Below are positions 56,938-64,000 of a DNA stretch of 64,000 nucleotides, one piece after another; positions within the stretch are counted from its first letter, which is position 1, and each line of letters begins with the position of its first letter. A program made the position numbers and the translations under genes. Below the pieces are notes generated by a model that worked only from the letters and a program-made list of their open reading frames with translations, did not search any database and had not been told where the DNA came from. The stretch is from Roseicyclus salinarum (GTDB lineage: Bacteria; Pseudomonadota; Alphaproteobacteria; Rhodobacterales; Rhodobacteraceae): contig NZ_JARRSA010000001.1 in NCBI RefSeq assembly GCF_029624655.1, positions 124,001 through 188,000 on the forward strand, written 5' to 3'.

Positions 56938-57549
56938 TCAGTGCGCGAAGATGTCGGCCTCGGGCCAGCCTTCGAGGTCGAGGCGCGCGCGCGTCGGCAG
57001 AAAGTCGAAGCACGCCTGCGCCAGTGCGGTCCGCCCTTCGCGCGCGAGCATGGCGTCAAGCGCGTCGCGCAGGCGATGCAGGTAAAGGACGTCCGACGCG
57101 GCATAGGCCACCTGCGCCTCCGTCAGCTTGGCCGCGCCCCAGTCCGAGCTTTGCTGCTGCTTGGAGATGTCGACGTCGAGCAATTCCTGCAGCAGGTACT
57201 TCAGCCCGTGCCGGTCGGTATAGGTCCGCACCAGCTTCGAGGCGATCTTGGTGCAGTAGACGGGCGCGGCAAGCGCGCCGAACGCATGGTCGAGCACGGC
57301 GATATCGAAACGGCCGAAGTGAAACAGCTTCAGCACCTCGGGGTTGCGCAGCATCCGCACGAGGTTTGGCGCCTCGGTCTGGCCGATCTCGACCTGTACG
57401 AGGTGCGCGTCGCCGTCGCCGCCCGACAACTGCACGACGCAGAGCCGGTCGCGGTGGGGGTTCAGCCCCATGGTCTCGCAATCGATGGCGACGACCGGCC
57501 CAAGGTCGAGGCCGTTCGGAAGATCGCGCGTGTGAAGATGATTGGTCAA
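56938..57549 (-). CDS. rnd: Ribonuclease D-like 3'-5' exonuclease
   Basis: Exoribonuclease of the DEDDy family, acting on tRNA and other RNA 3' ends. Motifs: VAIDCETMGLNPHRD (D23, E25), FHFGRFDIAVLDHAFG and YAASDVLYLHRLRDAL. The length is 203, without the HRDC domain of E. coli RNase D, as is usual in alphaproteobacteria. The start is TTG 57549; the frame runs open upstream but through the tRNA-Leu gene, so that part is not coding. Confidence 0.92.
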   Translation of the reverse strand: MTNHLHTRDLPNGLDLGPVVAIDCETMGLNPHRDRLCVVQLSGGDGDAHLVQVEIGQTEAPNLVRMLRNPEVLKLFHFGRFDIAVLDHAFGALAAPVYCTKIASKLVRTYTDRHGLKYLLQELLDVDISKQQQSSDWGAAKLTEAQVAYAASDVLYLHRLRDALDAMLAREGRTALAQACFDFLPTRARLDLEGWPEADIFAH

Positions 57550-57612
57550 AGCCGAACCCTTTCCATTCCCCACCCCGAAGCCTTTGCGGTCAGGGCCCGC
57601 GACTGGGAAGGA

Positions 57613-57699
57613 TGGTGCCCAGGAGAGGACTCGAACCTCCACGACCGTTAAGTCACTGGTACCTGAAACCAGCGCGTCTACCAATTCCGCCACCTGGGC
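57613..57699 (-). tRNA. tRNA-Leu (CAG)
   Basis: Cloverleaf on the minus strand: acceptor GCCCAGG pairs with CCTGGGC, the anticodon stem CTGGT/ACCAG encloses loop TTCAGGT with anticodon CAG, a long variable arm (TGACTTAACGGTCGT) marks a class II leucine tRNA, and the T loop is GGTTCGAGTCC. The CCA end is encoded. It is 87 bases long. It reads CUG, a common codon in this GC-rich genome. rnd follows on the same strand. Confidence 0.95.
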
Positions 57700-57716
57700 A
57701 GGTGTCGTGAATGCGG

Positions 57717-57745
57717 CTGATATAGCGGGGCTCGGGACGTGTCAA
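57717..57745 (-). promoter_or_regulatory. Promoter of tRNA-Leu
   Basis: On the minus strand TTGACA (57745-57740) is followed by TATCAG after 17 bases, or TATATC after 15. The spacing and position, about 18 bases before the tRNA, fit a strong vegetative promoter. Confidence 0.6.
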
Positions 57746-57782
57746 CAAGCTCCGGAACGGTTTCGGCCCCGGCCGCGAACGC

Positions 57783-60700
57783 TCAGTAATCGCGCTCGAA
57801 AAACACGCCCAGCGAGCTGCCGCCGCCCGAGGACACGCTTCCCCGCGCCGTGATGCTGGGGGTCAGGTCGATGTTCAGCGAAACCTCGCTGTCACCCTGC
57901 GCGCCTACGGTGACGTCCGTGTAAATGTTGTCCGACAGGTAGCGCCCCGCGCGCACGGCGGCGTTGCCCTCGTCGTCGGTCTGCAGGTCGAGGTTGTCGA
58001 GACCGAGCCCCTGCCGGAGATTCGACAGGATGCCGCCGTCGGACCGCCCGCCCGCGAGCGAGCTTGCGGCATCGGCCAGTTGCAGAAGCTGGATCGGCGA
58101 CAGCGCCGAGACCGACCTGCCGAACAGGAGCTGGGCGAGGATCTCGTCCTCGGGAAGGAACGGATCGGACCTGAGGGAAATGTCCGGCGACGAGGCCGGT
58201 CCCCCGACAGCGATCGTGATCCGGTATCCGCCCGCGCGGCTGACCGCGCTCAGGTCGAGAAACGGGTCGAAGTCGCCCTGCAGCGTCGCGGATCCCTCGC
58301 TGATGTCGAGGCGGGTTCCGAGGATCGAGATGCGGCCCCGCACCAGCTCGAACCGGCCCGCCGGGATCACGTTGGCGGTGGTGCCGCCGATCCTGATCGA
58401 GCCGCCGAACTCCGCGTCGATGCCCCGGCCCCGCAGGAAGATCCGGCCCGGCGCGGCGATCTCGACGTCAAGGCCGATCGGGGACGACCCGCCGCCGCCA
58501 TTGCCGCGCGTCTCAAGGAAGCCCGCGGCGGCGAGCGTGCGCCGTTCCGTTGCCGTCATGCCGACGTGGCTGATGTCCGGCACAGCCGCCGCGACGCCAA
58601 GTCCGGCCTCCGGCACCCGCAACTCCGACTCGCCCAGCACGATGCGCCCGGCGACCACCGGCCCGGCCGCAAGCGCGCCGCTGATCGACAGGTCGCCGCG
58701 GCTCACCACCACCTGGTAAAGGGTGGGGTCCACCAGGCGGACGGCGTCGAGCGTGGCCTCGATGGTGCCGGGCACGCCCGACGCAGCGGCGTTCACCGAC
58801 CCCGAAAGCCCGACGCGCCCGCCCGTCGAGACGTCGCCACCGCCCTCGAACGACACCTGCCCGCCCGACAGCGATGCCCGCAGGCCGATGTTCTCGAGCG
58901 CAAACTGCAAGGTCGGCGCCGAGAGGCGCGCGTTGGCCGTCGACAGGGTTCCCGACAGCGCCTGAAGGCCCGGCTGGCCCCGCAGGCCGAGGTCGAACCG
59001 AAGTGCGCCCGCGACGGAGCGGGGCGTGATGTACTGGTTCGCCAGTTCCAGCGGAACCGTGCCGGTGGCCGCGAGGTCCACGCGCCCGCCCTCCAGTCCC
59101 ACGGTCCCGTTCACCGCCGCGCCAAGGCCGCCAGGTCCGCGCAGCGTTCCATCGACGCCCCAGCCCTCGCCGCCGTCCTTGGCGAGGCTGACCGCGACCG
59201 TGGCCGGACCGTTGATCGCCGTCGTGAAAAGGCCAAGGTCGGCAAGCCGCGCCTCGGCGCTCAGGCTGCCGCCGCGCGCCGTCACCTCGCCCGATCCGTT
59301 CAGAGTAAACTGGGTGCCGTCGATCGAAAGCGTCTCGATCCGCCCGTTCCCTGCATCGTCCCTCGCGGCGGCGACGCGAAGCCGCGTCTCGCCGGACAGA
59401 AGCCGGGGGGGGAGCGCCGGGGCCGCCACGACATCTTGCGCAAGGCCGTCCAGAACGAAGTCGACCGCCCCCGTGCCGAGATCCGCCGTGCCCTCGAGGC
59501 CGGCGCGGAGCGACCCCGAAAGGTTCTGCCCTCCGAGGCCCGAGAACCGGCCGAGATCGCCGATGTCGAGGGCGACGTCATAGCCAAGCGGGGTCCCGCC
59601 CTCAGCCGACCCGATCGAGACGGACCCGTCCACGGAAAGGTCCCCCGAAACCAGCGAAAGGTCCTCGATGCGGGTTCCCGTCTCGTCGCGGACGGCCGCG
59701 ACCCGCAGGCGCGTTTCCTCGGCCAGCAGCCGGGGGGGCAGGGCCGGACTTGCGCCCGCGTTCCGCGCCAACCCTTCGAAGGTGAGGTCGAAGGCGCCCG
59801 ACAGCGCCTCGGCGGTGCCTGCGAGGTCGGCCGTCAGAGCGCCCGACAGATCCTGCCCGGCGAGGCCCGAGAAACGGCCGAGATCGGCGATGCGCGCCGT
59901 CAGGTCGTAATCCAGCGGCACCCGTGCGTCCCCGAAACCGGCGGACAGCGTGCCCTCGGCCGAAAGACCGTCGGACGCGACCGAGATCGCGTCGAGGCGG
60001 ATCGGCGAGCCTTCGGACCAGCTTGCCTGCGTGGACAGGGTCAGCGCCCCGCCAAGCGCTTGCGACAGGTCGGGATCGGAATGGTCGATGCCGGAAAGCC
60101 CGGCGGTGAGGTCGACCGTCACGGCGCCGACGCCGTCCGCCGAGGGCGTGATCCTCCCGCTGGAGGAGATCTCGGCCGAAGCGAGGGTCAGCGCGTCGAC
60201 GGCCAGTCCGTTCAGGCGCGCCGAAAACCTGAAGGCGTCGCTTTCGGTCGCGTCGAAATCGAAGTTCACGTCAGCCGAGGACACCAGCGTTTCGGCGCCC
60301 GGCACCGGAAGCCGGATGGGTCCTGACGCATCGGGATCAGCGATGCGGCCGCTGACGTCGATCGCGACCGGACGGCTTTGCGGATCGAGCGTGACATCGC
60401 CCCGAAGCAGCAGGGCCGCCGAGGCGAGGCGCATGTCGTTCAGCCGCGTGGTGCCGTCCGCCTCGCGCGCGACACGGGCCGTGATCTCCGACGACGTGCC
60501 GAAGAAGGGCCGGTATTCCGAAGCCAGGAGCGGCGAGAGATCGCCCGCCAGATCGAGCTCGATGATCTGGCCTTCGCCGTCGGCCATCGCCATGCTGCGC
60601 AGCGTGCCGTTCACGCGCTCCTCGCCGCCCGTCGCAAGGCCGAGGGTGATCGCGATGTCATCCAGCGGACCCTCACCCGCCAGCTCGAGCCGCACCGAAG

Positions 60701-61364
60701 GTTCGTCGGGGATGTTCAGGACGCCAGCCACGATGCCGCCCTCGGCCTCGTTCAGCAGAACCCCGAGGTCGAGCACGCGCGTCGCGTTGTCGAAGGCCGC
60801 CTCGAGGCGGAACGTGCCCTCGGGACCGTCGAGGCGCTGCATCACCACATTCGCCTGGCCCGACCCGCCAGCAAGCCGCGCCTGCCCGGACAGCGACACC
60901 TCAGCCGGCGTTCCGAGGATCGGTTCGCCCAGCTCTAGCGTGGCGATGGAGATCTCGCCGATGTCGATGCTGACCGGCAGCTCGGGCAGGGAGAACGGCG
61001 TCGCGGCGGCGGGCGGAAGGTCGGGACCTTCGGGTGGCAGCGGCTGTCGCAGGATCGTCAGGCGGTCGGCCGTCAGAGACTGGATGCGCAATTCGCCCCG
61101 CAGAAGGGCGGCGCGCCTCCAGTTCAGCGCCGCATCCTCCAGGATCAGCCACGCGCCGTCCGGGTCCGAGATGGTCATCCGGTCCAGCGTCGCCTCGGAG
61201 GACAGCGCGCCGCGGAAGCCGTCGATGCGCACCTGCCGATCCGCGCCTTGCGACAGCTGGCTTTCGATGAGCCGCGTCAGCCGTCCCCGGTCGTCGTCCT
61301 GCGCCGACGCGCCCTGCGGAAGTCCCGCCAGAAGCAGGATGGCGATGAGGAGAACCCGAATCAA
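57783..61364 (-). CDS. tamB: Translocation and assembly module TamB (AsmA-like, inner membrane)
   Basis: 1193-residue envelope protein that, with TamA, takes part in outer-membrane protein or lipid delivery. An N-terminal hydrophobic stretch (MIRVLLIAILLLAGLPQGASA) is followed by long beta-helical repeats and a C-terminal DUF490/TamB domain with ISILGTRLDISEGSATLQGDFDP, PEDEILAQLLFGRSV and the terminal SLGVFFERDY. Two tandem units of about 109 codons are recognisable in the middle. It starts four bases inside the end of tamA (ATGA). Confidence 0.93.
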   Translation of the reverse strand: MIRVLLIAILLLAGLPQGASAQDDDRGRLTRLIESQLSQGADRQVRIDGFRGALSSEATLDRMTISDPDGAWLILEDAALNWRRAALLRGELRIQSLTADRLTILRQPLPPEGPDLPPAAATPFSLPELPVSIDIGEISIATLELGEPILGTPAEVSLSGQARLAGGSGQANVVMQRLDGPEGTFRLEAAFDNATRVLDLGVLLNEAEGGIVAGVLNIPDEPSVRLELAGEGPLDDIAITLGLATGGEERVNGTLRSMAMADGEGQIIELDLAGDLSPLLASEYRPFFGTSSEITARVAREADGTTRLNDMRLASAALLLRGDVTLDPQSRPVAIDVSGRIADPDASGPIRLPVPGAETLVSSADVNFDFDATESDAFRFSARLNGLAVDALTLASAEISSSGRITPSADGVGAVTVDLTAGLSGIDHSDPDLSQALGGALTLSTQASWSEGSPIRLDAISVASDGLSAEGTLSAGFGDARVPLDYDLTARIADLGRFSGLAGQDLSGALTADLAGTAEALSGAFDLTFEGLARNAGASPALPPRLLAEETRLRVAAVRDETGTRIEDLSLVSGDLSVDGSVSIGSAEGGTPLGYDVALDIGDLGRFSGLGGQNLSGSLRAGLEGTADLGTGAVDFVLDGLAQDVVAAPALPPRLLSGETRLRVAAARDDAGNGRIETLSIDGTQFTLNGSGEVTARGGSLSAEARLADLGLFTTAINGPATVAVSLAKDGGEGWGVDGTLRGPGGLGAAVNGTVGLEGGRVDLAATGTVPLELANQYITPRSVAGALRFDLGLRGQPGLQALSGTLSTANARLSAPTLQFALENIGLRASLSGGQVSFEGGGDVSTGGRVGLSGSVNAAASGVPGTIEATLDAVRLVDPTLYQVVVSRGDLSISGALAAGPVVAGRIVLGESELRVPEAGLGVAAAVPDISHVGMTATERRTLAAAGFLETRGNGGGGSSPIGLDVEIAAPGRIFLRGRGIDAEFGGSIRIGGTTANVIPAGRFELVRGRISILGTRLDISEGSATLQGDFDPFLDLSAVSRAGGYRITIAVGGPASSPDISLRSDPFLPEDEILAQLLFGRSVSALSPIQLLQLADAASSLAGGRSDGGILSNLRQGLGLDNLDLQTDDEGNAAVRAGRYLSDNIYTDVTVGAQGDSEVSLNIDLTPSITARGSVSSGGGSSLGVFFERDY
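59405..60000 (-). repeat. Direct repeat within tamB (unit about 327 bp)
   Basis: The segment with ALPPRLLAEETRLRVAAVRDE and DLGRFSGLAGQDLSG recurs 109 codons later as ALPPRLLSGETRLRVAAARDD and DLGRFSGLGGQNLSG. The cognate DNA motifs lie near 59534 and 59861. It is an internal duplication in the coding sequence; the exact limits are approximate. Confidence 0.7.
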
Positions 61365-63166
61365 AATGCCTGTCCGATGCCGATGTACAGAAACAGATCC
61401 TCGCCCACGCCATTGCCGCGGACGGGTGTGGCGATGTCCACGCGGACGGGCCCGAAGGGCGTCGCATAGCGCAGGCCTACGCCAGCGCCGGCGTGCCAGT
61501 CCCCGTCCTGGAAATCCGCCCCGGGCGAGATGAAGCCCGCGTCGGCGAAGGCGACGAGCCCGAAATTCGAATCGCCCAGCGATTGCCGGATCTCCGCGGA
61601 AAGCCCGGCAAAGCCGCGCCCGCCTGAATCGATGCCCTGCTGCACAGCGCCGAGGGATTGGTATTCCTGCCCTCGAACCGTGCCCGAGCCGCCCGAGAAG
61701 AACAGGAAGTCAGGCGGAATGGTGTCGTAGTCTCCCCCCGCAAGCACGCCGAGCTGGGCGCGCCCGGCCAGCACGGTCCGGTCGTTCTCGCCGAAACCGA
61801 CATAGCCGCGGGTGTCGGCGGTCAGGCGGATGCCGGTCCCGTCGTCGAGGCTGAGGAACGGCGTCGCCGTGCCGACCATGTAGACACCGGCGGTCGGGTT
61901 CAGCGCGTCGTCACGGTTGTCCCATGTGATTTCCCCCGGAAGGAAAAGCACCGTGGTCTCGCGCGTGCCCAGCGCATCCTCGAACCGGACCTGCCTCACG
62001 CCGATGCCCAGCGCGCCTTCCAGCGAAGTCGAGAACCAGCGTTCGACACCGACCTCAAGCTCGATCGCGGCAAGCCGGTAGGTGGGCTCGTCGAGGCCGA
62101 TGATGGACAATTCGCCATAGGCCAGCGTGTCTGGCGTGAAGGTCGCGGGCCGTGAAAGCCGCGCGCGCAGTCCCGCGTCGATGCCCTCGACCTCCTCGGT
62201 GTCTATGCCTTCCTGGCCAATGCCGCTGATCTCGCCGTCGATCCGCAGCCGTTCGGCCCCGCCAAAGAGGTTGCGGTGCAGCCAGAAGGCCGTGACCCGC
62301 GCGCCCTCGTCCGTAGAAAGCTCGGCGCCGGCGCCGAAGCGGCGCGGAGGCGATTCGGCGACGTTCGCGATGATGTTCATCGTGTTGTCGGGCCCAAGCG
62401 GCCGTTCCTCGAGGGCGACCGCCGAGAAGACGCCGGTGTCGCGAAGCCGTTCGGTCACGCGGGCGAGGATCTCGGGCGAGTAGACGACGCCCTGTGGCAG
62501 CCCCGCGATTTCCGTGATGCGCTCGGTCCGCATCCGGTCCTCGCCGCGCGGCACCAGCCGTCCGAAGGTCACGACCGGGCCGGGCGCGACCACGATCGAG
62601 GCGTCGAGCGCGGCGTCCCTGTGCCTCGCGACGATCCTCTGGCTCTGGACATCGGCCACGGCGTGGCCGCGCGCGCGCCACTGGTCGATCGCGGCGGCAG
62701 CCGTGTCCTGAAGCACGGGTGTGGTCGCGGCGCCGCCGGGACGGAAGTCTTCCGGCAGGTCCGTTCCCGGCGCGAGAGGCCCGATCTCGGCGGTGCCGAA
62801 CGAAAATACCGGGCCCGGCTCCACCTCGATCGCGACCGTAGCGATGCTGGCGGGAACCGAGAATGGCGACAGGCCCGAGGCCTCGCGGCCGTCGAGCGTG
62901 ATGCTCACGACCGGGGCGAAATGCCCGAACTCGTAGAGCGTCGCCGTCAGCCGGGCATAATCCGTCCGCGCCGCCGCGACGATGTCCTGCGCCGTTCGTC
63001 CGGCGCCGTCCTCGGCCTCCTGCAGGAGCAGGGCGTTCGCGCGCAGCCGGTCGGCCAGGTCCTCGTCCGCGCCGGGCGCGTCGAAGGTGATGTCCTGCGC
63101 CGCCGCAGGCAGGGCCAGGCACCCCGCAAGGACCAATCGCGCCAGGGTTCGAGAAGCAAAAACCAT
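61361..63166 (-). CDS. tamA: Translocation and assembly module TamA (Omp85 family)
   Basis: Outer-membrane beta-barrel with N-terminal POTRA domains. A signal peptide (about 1-22, LARLVLAGCLALPAAA) is followed by POTRA-type sequence and a C-terminal surface-antigen barrel with FFSGGSGTVRGQEYQSLG (the conserved RGY/RGQ loop), DNRDDALNPTAGVYMVG, and a final Phe (YIGIGQAF). About 601 residues from ATG 63166; a GTG three codons earlier is possible. tamB follows in the same operon. Confidence 0.94.
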   Translation of the reverse strand: MVFASRTLARLVLAGCLALPAAAQDITFDAPGADEDLADRLRANALLLQEAEDGAGRTAQDIVAAARTDYARLTATLYEFGHFAPVVSITLDGREASGLSPFSVPASIATVAIEVEPGPVFSFGTAEIGPLAPGTDLPEDFRPGGAATTPVLQDTAAAAIDQWRARGHAVADVQSQRIVARHRDAALDASIVVAPGPVVTFGRLVPRGEDRMRTERITEIAGLPQGVVYSPEILARVTERLRDTGVFSAVALEERPLGPDNTMNIIANVAESPPRRFGAGAELSTDEGARVTAFWLHRNLFGGAERLRIDGEISGIGQEGIDTEEVEGIDAGLRARLSRPATFTPDTLAYGELSIIGLDEPTYRLAAIELEVGVERWFSTSLEGALGIGVRQVRFEDALGTRETTVLFLPGEITWDNRDDALNPTAGVYMVGTATPFLSLDDGTGIRLTADTRGYVGFGENDRTVLAGRAQLGVLAGGDYDTIPPDFLFFSGGSGTVRGQEYQSLGAVQQGIDSGGRGFAGLSAEIRQSLGDSNFGLVAFADAGFISPGADFQDGDWHAGAGVGLRYATPFGPVRVDIATPVRGNGVGEDLFLYIGIGQAF

Positions 63167-63303
63167 GACCAACACCTAGAGCCCTTGAGGAGCCAAGGCC
63201 AGTAACCTTTGCCACGCCCCCCGCGATTGGGACGATTTGCGCCTTGTGACGGTGCGCCATGGGTCCTATCACCCGGCGGGAACAGACTCCGGGAGTTTCG
63301 GTC

Positions 63304-64000
63304 ATGGCGAAACTGGTCACCATATTCGGCGGCTCGGGCTTCATTGGGCGATATATTGCACGCCGCATGGCCAAGGAGGGCTGGCGCGTCCGTGTCGCGG
63401 TGCGCCGCCCGAACGACGCACATTTCGTGCGGCCCTATGGCGTCGTCGGCCAAGTGGAGCCGGTGTTTGCCAATATCCGTGACGACGATTCGGTGCGCGC
63501 CGCGATCCATGGTGCGGATGCGGTGGTGAACTGCGTCGGCATCCTTGCCGAAACCGGAAAGAACCGCTTCGGCCTCGTCCAGCACCATGGCGCCGCGCGC
63601 ATCGCCCGGATCGCCGCCGACGAGGGCGTGTCCCGCCTCGTCCAGATTTCGGCCATCGGCGCGGACGCCGACAGCGACAGTCAGTATGCGGAAAGCAAGG
63701 GCCTTGGCGAGCAGGCCGTGCTCGAGGCCTTTCCGCAGGCCGTGATCCTGCGTCCCTCCATCGTGTTCGGCCCCGAGGACCAGTTCTTCAACCGTTTCGC
63801 GAAGATGACGCGCCTCAGCCCGTTCCTTCCGGTGGTAGGCGCCCAGACCCGTTTTCAGCCGGTCTATGCCGACGACGTCGCGCGCGCGGCCGTCAAGGGT
63901 GTGCTGGGCGAGGCGGAACCGGGCATCTACGAGCTTGGCGGCCCCGAAGTGCGCAGTTTCCGCGAGCTCATGGCGATGATGCTGCGGATCATCCGCCGCC
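63304..64000 (+). CDS. Complex I NDUFA9-like NAD(P)-binding protein (5' part)
   Basis: The first 232 residues of an atypical short-chain dehydrogenase-type protein that runs off the right edge. [22 protein letters not shown] (5-26) is the nucleotide-binding start; [44 protein letters not shown] and [19 protein letters not shown] are typical of the NDUFA9 subfamily. These proteins resemble an accessory subunit of mitochondrial complex I; a role in alphaproteobacterial complex I assembly is plausible. GGGAG precedes the ATG. It is divergent from tamA. Confidence 0.88.
   Translation, partial: MAKLVTIFGGSGFIGRYIARRMAKEGWRVRVAVRRPNDAHFVRPYGVVGQVEPVFANIRDDDSVRAAIHGADAVVNCVGILAETGKNRFGLVQHHGAARIARIAADEGVSRLVQISAIGADADSDSQYAESKGLGEQAVLEAFPQAVILRPSIVFGPEDQFFNRFAKMTRLSPFLPVVGAQTRFQPVYADDVARAAVKGVLGEAEPGIYELGGPEVRSFRELMAMMLRIIRR

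Noticed and set aside
57550-57693. N-terminal extension of rnd by 48 codons (MAELVDALVSG...)
   Set aside because: The extension reads through the tRNA-Leu gene; the matching tRNA cloverleaf and the family N-terminus both favour a start at 57549.

Overview
The window is a high-GC alphaproteobacterial chromosome segment. Gene content and order point to a phototrophic member of the Rhodobacteraceae (Rhodobacter/Rhodovulum/Roseobacter-type, anaerobic or aerobic anoxygenic). It carries one end of a photosynthesis gene cluster (bchCXYZ-pufQBALMC with crtCDEF), followed by a core housekeeping block whose order matches the neighbourhood of the Caulobacter-type replication origin.

Layout. 1-183: 3' end of idi. 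253-6275 (minus): dxs and the puf operon (pufQ, B, A, L, M, C). PufC has three rather than four CXXCH haem motifs. 6275-13518 (minus): bchZ, bchY, bchX, bchC, crtF, crtE. 13632-16039 (plus): crtD and crtC, divergent from crtE. Paired TGT-N12-ACA palindromes (PpsR/CrtJ type) lie upstream of bchC and between crtE and crtD. 16102-19042 (plus): hslV, an unknown polytopic membrane protein, hslU. 19046-21344 (minus): Smr-domain protein, mltA, Tim44-like protein. 21496-22591 (plus): fxsA, secB. 22598-25311 (minus): dnaQ, coaE, aroE, maf. 25312-25862: a 551-bp gene-free, AT-rich stretch that is the best oriC candidate. 25863-32619 (plus): rho, mnmE, mnmG, rsmG, parA, parB, with two perfect parS sites inside the 5' ends of mnmG and rsmG. 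32626-35099 (minus): hemW, rdgB, rph. 35210-36848 (plus): hrcA, grpE. 36849-42743 (minus): mutS, dnaJ, dnaK. 42931-43533: alkB. 43541-53698: an accessory surface-glycan region with an ABC-2 permease, cysQ, kdsB, a GT2 enzyme, galU, a GT4 enzyme, a GT92/GT2-like enzyme, a GT14-like protein and a two-part sulfotransferase-like protein. 53716-63166 (minus): ptsN, hpf, lptB, lptA, lptC, tRNA-Leu(CAG)/rnd, tamB, tamA. 63304-64000: 5' part of an NDUFA9-like NAD(P)-binding protein.

How the genes work together. idi and dxs supply isoprenoid precursors. CrtE makes GGPP; CrtC, CrtD and CrtF convert neurosporene to methoxylated spheroidene-type carotenoids. BchXYZ and BchC carry out the late chlorin-to-bacteriochlorin steps of BChl a synthesis, and the pigments are assembled with the light-harvesting 1 and reaction-centre proteins. 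Genes left of about 25.5 kb run mostly leftward and genes to its right run mostly rightward at first, as expected for forks leaving an origin there; parABS lies 3-7 kb to the right. The glycan block has frequent 4-bp start/stop overlaps and looks like a unit making a (possibly sulfated, Kdo-containing) exported polysaccharide. The lptABC and tamAB genes maintain the outer membrane. No transposase, prophage, CRISPR array or rRNA was seen.
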